A DNA stretch of 64,000 nt from Galaxea fascicularis (lineage: Eukaryota; Cnidaria; Anthozoa; Scleractinia; Euphylliidae). The stretch is from NCBI GenBank assembly GCA_948470475.1, contig OX419345.1, positions 15,818,670-15,882,669 of the forward strand. Reading direction: 5' to 3'. Positions 48,301 to 59,097 of this stretch are shown here, one piece after another; position 1 is the stretch's first letter; each line of letters begins with the position of its first letter. The notes below the pieces were generated by a model, which had not been told where the DNA came from, searched no databases, and saw nothing but the letters and a program-made list of their open reading frames with translations. Position numbers and translations under genes: made by a program.

Positions 48301-51300
48301 CTCAAGAATGGCCTATTTAGCATCACTGGAAATTTCATTCTGTAAAAGCAACATGAAGACAGCTGTCTTGAGAAGGGCCAAAACTCCTGCAGATCAATTA
48401 AAGAGTTCAAGGACTTAAAGTGAGGAGAAGTCGCACCTGCTACAGGCAAAGCAAAGGCGTCCTGGTGGGATACTGTGATCCTCATCATCACCATTTCTAA
48501 TGAGAAAGCATGAGTGAAAGTAGTAATGAGTAACAGGAATAATCACAGTGATGATGATAATGATGAGAATTAAACTAATATTTAATAAACAGATACTCAA
48601 CTAACAGCACCATAACATGGTCTAAAAAAGGCATGATCAAGATTAAAGTGTTATTTAAAAGGGGAAGTTACATGCAATATTTTGTCAACCACTCATACAG
48701 TATAACATAGTACAAAACAAGCTACGTGTAACATCTCAATGACCAAAATTTATTTTGAGTTCACTACCTCTTTCCATTCTTTACAGGAACTGCTTTCTCC
48801 TCTGTACTATTTTTTCTCTTTCTGTCACCTAACAAACACACAAGGTTAAAAAAATTGTTGACAAAATGTTTTCTTTTCAAAACATTCCACATCAAAACAA
48901 AACAGTCATATAGAATTTAGAAAAATGCCTGTTGTCCAGTGTTTCAGATAAGAAAGCAGTTTCAGGTGAAAAACCCAAGAAACCTGGATTTCTGGCCCAA
49001 CACAGTGAGTGAATACATGTACACTGTAAGTTGAAAAATAAAAAAATAAATATACTTGAGCCCAAGACTTTAAAACTTATATGGAAAACTGCTATCACAT
49101 TTTAATACACAGTAGAAATAGAACTCACCTGGAAAGAAAGTATTGCACTTGAGTTCAGGGGGAAGAGAAAATGTTGTTGGATTCTTTCCAGTAGTCATTT
49201 TTACCAGGGTTGAGAATGGGGATTCTGGTTTGGAATTTTCACCATCCTTTGTAACTGGTTCTTCATTGTCATTTCCAACAACTGCTTGGTCTCTTCCTTT
49301 GCTTTCTTCATCCTGTATGAAATGTTACAATGTAAGCTGGAGGCTAGTAGTAAGAGAATTCACAGAAAGGGTAGGAAGGTAAGGGCAAGGGGCATGAATG
49401 GCATTTGCCAGTAATTTGGTATGACACTACTTCAAATAATTAAAAGAATACAGTATTTAATTTGAAATCATGAAAATTAGCAAGAATGTGGTATACTGTA
49501 CAAGGTGGTTCTAAAGTTTTGAACCTGTGGATTAAGTCTTTAAGTGTGATCATTCATATCAAGCCCCTTAACCACTGCAGTTGAGACTACCACTCCATAA
49601 GTGGAGAACAAACAGGTAGATATTCCAAGTTCTCCACAACACAGTACCTCTATCATGCTACATGTATACCACTGTCTTCAGAGACACGTGGATGTTAGAT
49701 ACACATGATAGACTTGAAAAGTGCTTTGACACTGGTGTTTTTTATCATTTCAAAGAAGCATCAAAATCAAAACAGTTTTCAAGACCCTTTAAACCCTAAG
49801 AGTGATCAACATCAAATTTCTCCTTGTAATTACAACACCTTATAAAACAGAGTGGTCACGAGAATTAAGGACAGGATCATACAATGAATTTGCTTGATAT
49901 TTTAACAACTTCTCCCCACTATTTCTATAGGAAATGTGTGGGAGCAACAAACAAGAATTTAAATTTTGATCTTGGGGATTAAAAGGTCAATTAAAAGAAA
50001 CCTACTGCTCTCCAATTTCCTACCTCTGTAGGTCTTGCCTTGCATTCATTACAAAGCCATTCACCATCAGGAATGTCATCCTCTTCTAAAGGAGGATCAC
50101 TGATAAACAAAAGGGTAACCAGAACTGAAATGTTATGAAACTGTATACAAGGACAGAGTTGATCCAGACATTAAAATGGTATTAGAGGGTTGGCTGCTAC
50201 AAATAAACTTTTAGGAAAAAAACAAATAAGTTTTTACAAAATTCACTTATATACTTCTGGGCCCGGTTGTTCGAAAGCTGATTAACGCTAATCCAAGATT
50301 AAAAATTAATCAAGGAGCTTGTTTCTCATTCCCCAAACATTGTTCAATGTTGATATTATGCAATAGTTTAGATTAGGGGAAATCAATCCTGAAAAACAAA
50401 AAGCAGCGGAAACGACTTTCACCCAAAGTTAAAAACTGAAACCAAAGTTTGCGCTAATCCTGGATTAGGTTAATCAGCTTTCGAACAACCAGGTCTTGGG
50501 TTATAAACTCTTACATGTGTGTACTTAACATTATCACACCTATATTTGTACTCAGAGATACTTTTTGCTCCTGGAGTAAACTAATTTTTCCTGCAGAAAT
50601 TCAGATTGGCATTTACACTGTATTGTTATTCAAGTAGGTTTTTACCATACTGTATTTATAGATTTGAAGCTCATTATTACACAGCAATTCCATTCTCAAA
50701 AGACAAAAGAAATGAATTGGAAATTGTTACTTAATAATGATGGTTGCTTTAAATGCCTTCTTTTTTATCTCAAATAAATGCAAGGCATTCCTGAATGATG
50801 ATTTCACTGAGGGACACCTCTTATGATCCCTTCTGAATGAAACCATAGATGTGATAAAATCATCTTGGATTTATCATAAAATAACTATTTTTGCATGCAT
50901 TTTTTACCAAGGCTGTCACTAATTTTGAAGTAGGTAGGGATATACAAAAAATAGCCAGGTATTCAAGTTGCTGTAGTGAAGTCAACATGCTGGTTTTATA
51001 TCAAAGTAGCTGGGGATATACCTCAAAATACAATGGGAAAAGCCCTGACCCTTAATGACAGGCCTGTTTTATACTATGGCCCTTCTCCTATTGGGACAAT
51101 TTTAACTTACTTGCTCCTAAGCACTGTGTGTTCTATGAGAAGTTTACCTGCGAGGTCATAAGGAGCTAAAAGCACTGATAACAAACACAGAATATCTTGT
51201 TTACCTTAACAATAGCCTTTTTAACTTTGCTTTCACACTAATAATAGATTTTTGATTGAGATCACAAACGAAACATTACAAACATGACAAGTCCATTTGA

Positions 51301-52096
51301 CATTTGAGACAAAAATGAGAAGTAATTAGAATAAGCATTTCACTTAAATAATGATTACTACCACAAAACACAAACCTGTTTCTGTCACAAATTCCAGGAG
51401 ATCAAAGACAACAAAATTGATGTCGACATACACAATATACACAGTACTGTAGGTGTTACGTTTTATGAAATCGGAGAAACAAAATCGGAAAGAAGAAAGA
51501 CGTGGTCAACGAGAACAAAACGGTTTAAAATGTGACTTTTTACAGCAAGATTAGCATCACCGCTTCAAGCAAGAAATTACGCTTAATTAACATAAGCTGT
51601 CAGTGCGGGCGGGTGCAAGCGGTGAAAATTTAAGGAGGCTGAACAAAGAATGTAATTTATCCATCGAACTCAAGATTTGAAAGCTCAACTTCATTTTACA
51701 AATTGAAGCAATTTATTAAAGTCACTTCTGCTTCGTTTCTAGTTAAGGATTTAATCAAACTTACCAACAAGTAAGGTGAAAAGCACACGGGCATCGGTCA
51801 CAGCAGAGCAAATCACCTCCTTCCCCACAACTATCACAGTTGTCGTTATTTACGGACCTTCCCTGTTTGCGAGCTTCTTTGTCGCCTTTTTTAACTTTTT
51901 TTCCCGATTCTTCCGACTGAGGTGGCTGAATCAGGGCTTGAATCCTCTATAAACGATAGAGAAGTGGATAAAGAACAAAAGGTAAACACCAGTTGTGAGA
52001 AAAATTCTCGAGGAAACTGTCAACGTTGAAAGGAACTACTGATATTTTACTTACGTCCATAAGGCTGCCCTCGGGATCTAAATGGTCGTAATCCAT
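40953..52096 (-). CDS. PHF12: PHF12 (Pf1): double PHD finger and FHA corepressor subunit, complete, 964 aa
   Basis: Sixteen exons (5' to 3' on minus): 52096-52055, 51946-51765, 50099-50024, 49312-49129, 48828-48768, 48496-48437, 47439-47307, 47186-47077, 46789-46726, 46255-46121, 45559-44488, 43755-43673, 43079-42998, 42908-42816, 42259-42177, 41387-40953. Phase is kept throughout. PHD1 spans residues 51-94 ([17 protein letters not shown] ... WLCNEC). Exon 4 has the MRG15-binding type segment with an F-x-L-P motif (TTFSLPPEL). PHD2 spans about 197-246 ([19 protein letters not shown]). Exon 11 (358 codons) is Ser/Thr/Ala-rich and probably disordered. A divergent FHA domain spans about 765-940 and includes [23 protein letters not shown]12 links Sin3-HDAC, MRG15 and chromatin. 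Similar in length to human PHF12 (about 1000 aa). Confidence 0.95.
42298..42483. repeat. MITE in PHF12 intron 14
   Basis: ATAGACATTATTCATAAATGGC at 42298 is inverted at the right (GCCATTTATGAATAA..GTCTAT, ending 42483). Inner arms GTGCAAATTAGCCTACCAAGCCTC and GAGGCTTGGTAGGCTAATTTGCAC are perfect inversions. About 186 bp. Confidence 0.9.
43254..43414 (+). repeat. GTAGGTGGGGATATAC-family repeat in PHF12 intron 12
   Basis: GGCTGTCAATGATATTTGAAG..GTGGGATATACAAAAAATAGC...GTTGCTGTAGTGAAGTCAAC..GCTGGTTTTAT...CCCTTAATGACAGCC. The ends GGCTGTCA and TGACAGCC are perfect inversions. Matches 50908-51062 and, reversed, 19409-19570. Confidence 0.8.
44334..44465 (+). repeat. AGTGATCAACATCAAATTTC-family repeat in PHF12 intron 11, next to exon 11
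   Basis: GTTAACCCTGAGAGTGATCA..ATCAAATTTCTC ... ATCAATGCTTTATAAAACAG..TGGTCATGAGAGTTAAGGGCAT. This copy is cut short at its 3' side and ends about 20 bp from the exon 11 donor at 44488. Confidence 0.7.
45722..45890 (+). repeat. GTAGGYGG-family repeat in PHF12 intron 10
   Basis: GGGGTTTCAATAATTTTTGA ... GTCAAAGTAGGTAGCGGTGA ... GACAAAGTAGGAGGCCGTTT. Diverged relative of 16696-16872, with a shorter piece at about 46313-46390 on the other side of exon 10. Confidence 0.5.
49789..49985 (+). repeat. AGTGATCAACATCAAATTTC-family repeat in PHF12 intron 3 (longest plus-strand copy)
   Basis: TTTAAACCCTAAGAGTGATC ... TTTCTCCTTGTAATTACAAC..TTATAAAACAGAGTGGTCACGAGAATTAAGGACAGGATCA ... TTAACAACTTCTCCCCACTATTTCTATAGGAAATG ... 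TTTTGATCTTGGGGATTAAAAGG. It appears full length relative to the other copies. Confidence 0.75.
50262..50493. repeat. Palindromic MITE with CCCGGTTGTTCGAAAGCTGATTAA-type ends
   Basis: CCCGGTTGTTCGAAAGCTGA at 50262 is inverted at the right (TCAGCTTTCGAACAACCAGG, ending 50493). The next blocks TTAACGCTAATCC and GCTAATCCTGGATTAGGTTAA continue the pairing. About 232 bp, in PHF12 intron 2. Elements with similar ends recur in many marine invertebrate genomes, to my knowledge. Confidence 0.85.
50908..51062 (+). repeat. GTAGGTGGGGATATAC-family repeat in PHF12 intron 2
   Basis: CAAGGCTGTCACTAATTTTG..GTAGGTAGGGATATACAAAA..AGCCAGG ... GTTGCTGTAGTGAAGTCAAC..CATGCTGGTTTTATATCAAAG ... CCCTTAATGACAGGCC. Third member of the family. 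Confidence 0.8.
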
Positions 52097-52930
52097 TTTT
52101 CTGCTTCTTGAAGCACTTCCCAAACGGTTATCTCCGTTGTATCCGCGAGCAGATAAAACCTGGCCTTTTATGATGCGCGAAATTCCAACTCAGGGAAACA
52201 GTTCGAACAAATTACCGCCCTCAAGTTGTTCTCAAACAAGGCTCATTTTCTCAGCCCCTGGCCATCAAAACAACTTGAAACTCAGCCCAAAGATGGCTGA
52301 GTTGTTGCTTCGAAAGACAACGTAAACGGATTTGTCAAAAGTCTTAGAATTGGACAAAAACGCCTTTTTGAAGCTATAGAAAGCCTTCTTCAAACCTCGA
52401 AAACACAGAAGAACAGAATTAGTCCCACACAGAGCGCATGCGCCAACGCTTTAACGCGCATGAGTGTTAGTTTTCGCGTGTTTCCGCTGACTATTTTGTG
52501 GAAACTACATGCTCATAAGTTTTCCCCAGATTTCGCGCGGTCAGCAATGTACAATACCATTCTTCTCTTCTCCGTTGATTGAACACACTTTTTCATAGCC
52601 TCCTACGTAGAGGAGGAGAAAATCTTCCCGATGTTTTCGGTGACCTCTTCGTAAAAAGGTCAAACTTTGCGTTCTTTTTACTTTCCAGAAAAATTCCCCA
52701 GACTCCCGATTCCCGGTAAAATCTCCAGATTCCCGAAAGAATTTTGTTTTTTCTCCCGAAACTTCTTAGAGTTGCCACCCCCTTCAACCGCCGGTTGATG
52801 GAGCGACTTCGAGGAAGAATTTCCTACTTTTAGCCATTATTCATATTCATATTATTATTCATGGTCATGACTTCTCCTTCCCTCTCCCCACCCCAAACCC
52901 GGACCCTGTTTCTCTCCCCAGTCTCCACCG
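52097..52930. promoter_or_regulatory. Bidirectional promoter region between PHF12 and the serine dehydratase gene
   Basis: The two start codons are 834 bp apart and point away from each other. A perfect NRF1-type palindrome GCGCATGCGC occurs at 52434-52443, with another GCGCAT at 52456-52461, inside the only CpG-rich stretch of the interval. NRF1 sites are typical of housekeeping and bidirectional animal promoters; its use here is inferred. The UTRs of both genes must also lie here. Confidence 0.6.
52434..52443. promoter_or_regulatory. Candidate NRF1 binding site
   Basis: The sequence GCGCATGCGC is self-complementary and equals the core of the known NRF1 consensus (YGCGCAYGCGCR). It lies about 340 bp upstream of the PHF12 ATG and 490 bp upstream of the dehydratase ATG. 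Confidence 0.5.
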
Positions 52931-55900
52931 ATGAGTTATCGGTCACAGTGGATCACAAGCCGGAACATGGAACCTCTTCACATCAGAACACCAGTATTAG
53001 AGAGTCATCCAATGACCAAACTTTCTGGATTTTCCATTTATTTGAAACTTGAGAATGTACAGCCAGTGTCTTCATTCAAGATTCGTGGAGTTGGAAATTT
53101 GTGCCAAAAGGTTGGTTAAATTTTCAGTTTTTTTCCTGTGACTTTATTACTGTCGTGGACTCAAAAATCAGAGTCTACTACTTTGCCCAATTTGTACCTG
53201 TTCAAGCGTACTTTACCATGATGCTATTTTCATTTAATTCAATAGATTGAAAAATACAATTGAGCAAAAATTATTCTAGCGTTTAAACTGGACAATTTGG
53301 CCATTTTTCCAGCTGACACATAGTTAAACTTATGTTTATGATCGATCGTCTTCAGTGATCATCGTCTCTTCAAAGCCTTCTCAATTCAAGATATCAAAGT
53401 TTCATTCAAAAGACTGTTTAACCTTATGTTTTTGTTTTACACTATTTACTGTGTATAAAGACATAGCCTCGTTTAAAGTTTGCACAAAAAGTTTGATTGT
53501 GCAAAAGGTATTAAGTAGAGACACCGTTCAATTTTCATAATTTGCACAGTTGACAATTTTTTGGGTAATACACGTGTACCACATGTTTTGTGAAGGTCGT
53601 CACGGTTTCCGTAGTAGCGGAAAAAAAGTCAGGGGGATTAAGTTTCGCCCTTGTTGGGCATTGAAGATTGTCACAGAGGATGAGTCAAGATGGGAATTTC
53701 ACGTAATTTTGGACGGTATGAAATACTCCAGAGGTTGTGATATGTTGGTATAATTGCAGTATCAGCAGCAATCTCCAGCAAAAGTTTAATATTTATGACA
53801 AATGGTGAATGCAACTGAAAGATTTCCGTACAGCTCCCTACATTATTTATACATTTATTTTGTCACTCAAACTCTTTTCATTTTTGGAACAGGTTTAGTA
53901 TGAAAGTGGTGCATTAATGTAGGGAGCTATACAAAAATCCTAGGGGGGGGAGGTACTCAACAGATGCTTGGGTTGGGAGGTGCGGCCCGGGTGCTCAAAC
54001 CCTGATCCTGTTTAATACACAAGTTTCTGATTTCCCAACCCCATTTTAACCCTCATTCCCAATACCTAATGACTTCCCATAGATGATTTGTGGTTAGTTT
54101 TTGAAAAAGGCAAATATAGTTGTGAGAGGGTATGGGAACACTTTTGCAGAAATGTCATTTAATTAGTTTTTATTACTCTTAACACTGTAGGCCATGCAAA
54201 GAGGGTGCAATCACATGGTTTGTTCATCAGGTATGGCTACTCACCGAGTAAGTTCAACAACCTATTATCTGAAGGTGCTAGCTGTCTCCTATACTGAACA
54301 TTTTAAGTTACAAACTATAAAAAGGAGAAGACTGCAAAATGATATCACTGTAAAAAAACTTGTTTGAAGTTCTGGGTTTTGATGACATTCGTACATGGTG
54401 AGAGTGCTTGTTGTGAAACAATTCTGTTTTCAAGAATTCTGAGAATATAGGGAAAATCTCTTCCCCAAAATGTCTTGATCTGTTGGGTATATATTTGTAC
54501 CCTTGATTGTAAAAAAAAAAAAAAATTAATAATAATATGGGCTATAGATGCAGCAAGGGAGTTTACCCATGAGGAAGAGAAAACAAAGAAAAAACTCAGA
54601 TAATTTGCACTGACAATATGTTGTCTTCAAAGTTGAAGCTAACGTTGTTTATTTTGTTTGTGTGGCTGTAGGTGGCAATGCTGGACTGGCAGCAGCTTAT
54701 TCTGCCAGGAAGCTCAAAATCCCCTGCACTGTAGTGGTACCAGGAACAACACCAATGTTTATGGTGGAAAGGCTTCGGGAGGAAGGAGCTACAGTTGAAA
54801 TCTGTGGCAATGTAGGTTGTTTTGGATACCGGTACCAATAAAACCGTCTGGTGATACAGTTGTTTGTAACCCACACAATGGCTAGCTAGTATCCCATTCA
54901 GTGCTATACCGCATGTGTTTTACCAGCAGCCTTGTTTGATGTTACATGCGTGCACACCACTAATATCTTTGTACTACTGCAGTATGAGTTTAAGCCATTC
55001 AAATGACTTGTAAAAGTCAAAAATGTTTATATGAACAATGCATTTTGTCTGTACTTGTTAATTAAATAGCTAAATGAAACATGGTCATGCGAGAGGAAAT
55101 AACCACTGGTGATATATTCATTTGATGTTTTGATGTTCAAATCAATTCTTATAATTAGTAATGTAATAAATCTTTGGATAATTCTGAGGAGAATAAACAT
55201 GTTGATCTGTGGAACTTAAATCATTGATGAGCCATTTGAACCGTTCAGCCTATTTAGTTTGGTCACAAACTTTCTCAACTTTTTTGACGCTGGTGTTTCA
55301 CTAATTTGTTTGGCCCTCAAAAAGAATCGATGATCCTGAAAGTGGATTGTTTGGCAGCTTAGGGTACTTTTCATTTGTAGTACTAGCTGGCCAAATTGGT
55401 CCTTTTTCATACAGAATGCATCAATCAGAAATCTTGTACAATGTGATGTGTTGATACAAGATTTCAACTGATTCCTTAGTTTTGTCTTTTTACGCAGTCT
55501 TGGGATGATGCTGATGCCCTGGCACAAGAACTTGCAAAGCAACCAGGTAATTGAGTAGAAAGGGGGGGGGGGGGTAGTTTATAAAGAAACTGTGGTACTG
55601 CGTTGGTGGGGGACTTATACACAAAATTTGGTTTTATGAACAGAGTTGGTAATGTTAATATTCACTACTGTACAGAGATCCTAAAAGCTGATGTTTCGAG
55701 TGTTACCCCATCATCAGATTTGTTCAGAGCTGGATTTGCTCTGATGAAGGGCTAACACTTGATACCTCAGCTTTTAGAGATCCCTGTACAGTGCTCATGT
55801 CAAAAATTCAGCTGTTTTTGGCTCTGAGGGTGCTTTCCTTTCTCCCTGGTTTTCATCCTTTACTAAAGCAGTAAGTTTGTAAATTCCAATTTAACCAAAG

Positions 55901-56970
55901 AACAGTAAAAAACAAGAGCCACTCTGTGAATTAATTTTAAGGGGGTCCACCTGTTGTTTACAGCCTTTCCTCTGGTTGGTGCCACTGTTAGCTACTGTCA
56001 TGGAGGTGGTCTTTGAGATGGAGGGTTTGTCTTGTAAAATGCTGGCCAAGTGTGAGTGTAACTGAAGACTGGCCAACCCACCTTTGCCATTTAGATATTG
56101 AAAAGGGTAAACCAAAGAAATCTTAGGGGTACCCACCTATTTAGAATCCTGTGCCCTCCTATTTCTTCAATTAATGAAACCCCTGCTGGCATATAAATTC
56201 TGGGTGGACCAGGCATTTCACCTTGGTGAAGGCACCTGTCATAGCATGGCGACTTATTCCCTGGAGTTGGAAAAAAGACCATTTTTTGGGCATTCAAACA
56301 TCCCACCACACTTGTCAGCTCAGAGTACAGGTTGTAATGATGTGTTAGGACATCTGTAACACTGTCTGATAACTAATCATCGGTTGATGTTGTTTTGCTT
56401 TTATCTTTACAGGGTATGCTTATATACCACCTTTTAATCACCCTGATATCTGGTATGTCTTTCCAAATTAACCTTTACCCCCTTGTTAGGTTTTTTTGTA
56501 ACCAGGGGCTGGTTCCTGAAAGGTGTAATAACTCTATTCCAGGGATAAATGTGCCTTATTCCATGGATAAATAACTAAAATTAAAATTATTTTAAAATTT
56601 GATCAACCCTGATTTAAACTTCTGAATACTTCTTTCGTGCAGCATTACATATTTTTCATGGCTTGTAAAGTGAACAGGTTTAAACTAAATTGACCATTCC
56701 TCCACAGGGAAGGTGTGGCAACTGTCATTCAGGAGTCTGCAGAACAGCTTCCCGAGAAACCAAGTGCAGTTGTGGTGTCTGTAGGGGGTGGAGGTCTCAT
56801 GTCTGGGGTATTACAAGGCATGCATGATGTTGGGTGGAATGATGTCCCTCTTGTTGCCATGGAAACTAAAGGAGCCCATAGTTTTGATGCAGCTGTCCAG
56901 GCAGGGGAGATTGTTACATTGGATGCCATCACAAGGTGAGTGTGAAAAATTGTATGGCGATTTTATTGTT

Positions 56971-57010
<40 letters not shown>

Positions 57011-59097
57011 ACAATATTTAATCACAGCATTTGCTCTAAGAGCACAAAGTGCTCGTCTGGAGAGCTGACGCAGTTTACATTAAATTTTTAATCGTCACGG
57101 ACGGAAGAAACAAACAACAAAAAATAACTACGAAAAACGATTTGATTGAGAGATAAAAGACTGAACAGAAGAAAACAAGTTACCATTGATCTGAAAGTCA
57201 AAACCTGGAACTCCATTTAAAAGGAAGTCAATTTTTTTCTTGTCGGATGCAAAAAGCCATTTATCTCCCAACAAGTTTATTTATGGCCACGTTAAGTTTC
57301 TCGTTTACAATCATGAACCTTTGAGGACTGGCTTCTGTGAAGTACAATCCTGGCCAAATTATTTTGGACACTCAACAAAATCATGGACACAAAGTACGCC
57401 TTTGTAATAGCTTATTTGCACCCATAGTAAAGTTCTAACCTCCGCGCCCTTTTTTCAGCGTGGCAAAGTGTCTTGGTGCAAGGACAGTGGCTGCTAAGGC
57501 CTTGGAATGGACACAAAACCACAAGATTATTAACCACGTTTGTAGCGACCAAGAAGCTGTTCTGGCTTGTGAAAAGTTCGTAGGTAAAGAATTTTTGTAC
57601 CTTTTTAGATAAAATAGCTCAGCTCAGTATTCCTTCATTGGCTCTCAGTAAACAAGTCACGGTTCACAATCACAGTGAAAATATTTGGGGATTAAGGAAG
57701 TCAAACAAAAGAAAGAAGTTAAGTAATGAAATTTAACAAAATAAATGGAAAGACACGCTTTCTCAGATCAGGTTGAACTGGGATATTAGGTCATCCAAAC
57801 AATTACAAAAACGAAGTCGAATGAAAGTATCGAACTAAATACCGTAGATACGATCCCGGGATACGATCCCGGAATACGATACCCTATGGTTGTATTTTTG
57901 CGGTTGTAGCGGTTGTTATAGTTGGTGTTCTTTTGTGGAGAGAGAAAACCAGAGAAATGGCTCGGAGAAAGACGAAAACCCGCACAAAATACTCATAGAG
58001 TTCGGTGGAATTCGCTCAAGTTCAGCAAACCCGAGTTACATAGTATTTGTAGCGCGTTTTAACTCGGATGGAACTGGAAGGCAGTGGATTGTTCCATTGT
58101 ATCATTTTTTCCATTACTGCGCTGTCAACTCGTGTCCTGTTATGTACCGCCGAGGTCTCGCTGGTTACTCACTCAGATTGATGAGCTCTTTGACCTTGTC
58201 GCTTCCAGTTGCGTGCTACGCACGTCGCACAACCGGTGGACCGCTGGTAGTGAAGCAATTGCCGTTGTCCCGTTACCATCATTTAATTATAGACCTGTCC
58301 ATTGAAATCAAACAAGTCTCTTCGACTTCTGCTATTTTGGAAGTGATCAGCTTGTCCTCAAGAACAGAGTCTTTTCAGGTTGAAAAGAGACCCTTTGAAG
58401 GGACCGGTCTGCTTTCATATGCAGTTGAGAGTTCTGTAAGCTACAGCTTTTGGTCCCTTACCCATGTAGTGGCTGGATTCGTGAAATTAAAGTGAACCCC
58501 ACGAGTTATTTCTTATGGATAGACGTTGTGAACTACTGCAATGCTTAGTAGCACACATCCCAAAACAACCACATGAATCCGACCGTGGTTCTCCATGGCT
58601 TAATCCCCTTTGGCTCTCGTTGAACTATTCTTCCCCAGACCTGTTTCCTTAGACCAACCAATTTCTCTCTATCATCCAGCCTCCAGTTGAGAGCACTTTG
58701 CGAGCAAGCATTGTAATCTAGTTAAACAGCCAAACGCAAATCCACAGTGGAAGTACCTATGACTCCTTTCAAGGGGATTTAAACCCAGCTCAAAGAGTTC
58801 ATTGTCGGGCCTCGGCGAATTGTTTTCTCCGAACCATGCGCCAATGCCTTATCTGCACAGTGCAGCCGGTGGCGATGTCACTAAACAGGCGTTCCTTTCG
58901 TTTCAGACGACCACCGCATGTTAGTTGAACCAGCGTGCGGCGCGTCCTTAGCATGCGTGTATGAACGGCTTTTCAAAGTCTGGCAAGAGCAGGGGAAGCT
59001 GGGAGAACTGAAGTCGGCTCTAGTAATCGTCTGTGGTGGAAATATAGTCTCTCTGGAGGCTTTGAAGGGATGGAAAGACAAACTTGGACTTAACTGA
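52931..59097 (+). CDS. SDS: L-serine/L-threonine dehydratase (SDS/SDSL type), PLP enzyme, complete, 330 aa
   Basis: Exons: 52931-53110, 54191-54230, 54672-54811, 55498-55546, 56413-56452, 56708-56935, 57459-57583, 58907-59097; phase is kept. Length 330 aa versus about 328 in mammals. The PLP lysine is K50 in SSFKIRG. The phosphate/substrate loop is SSGGNAG (72-78), the glycine loop SVGGGGLMSG (174-183), the conserved EPACGASLA lies near 275-283, and VCGG near 309-312 contributes the cysteine at the pyridine nitrogen. It deaminates serine and threonine to pyruvate or 2-oxobutyrate plus ammonia in the cytosol. The GG in SSGGNAG is like vertebrate SDSL rather than SDS (SSAGNAG), so the exact paralogue is open. 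M13 (MEPLHIRTPV) corresponds to the usual mammalian start and could be an alternative. Confidence 0.94.
53820..53940. repeat. Foldback MITE, copy 2 (family with 14415-14544), in dehydratase intron 1
   Basis: GATTTCCGTACAGCTCCCTA at its left end is answered by TAGGGAGCTATACAAAAATC at its right. The interior TTTTGTCACTCAAACTCTTTTC ... AACAGGTTTAGTATGAAAGTG matches the interior of 14415-14544. Confidence 0.75.
55667..55792. repeat. Foldback element in dehydratase intron 4
   Basis: ACTGTACAGAGATCCTAAAAGCTGA..TTTCGAGTGTTA (55667 onward) is inverted as TAACACTTGATACCTCAGCT..TTTAGAGATCCCTGTACAGT, ending 55792. About 126 bp. A poly-G run precedes it at 55563-55574. Confidence 0.8.
56966..57010 (+). 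repeat. (TTTA)n microsatellite
   Basis: About eleven uninterrupted TTTA units (TTTATTTATTTATTTATTTA) lie just after the exon 6 donor of the dehydratase gene, in intron 6. Confidence 0.9.
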
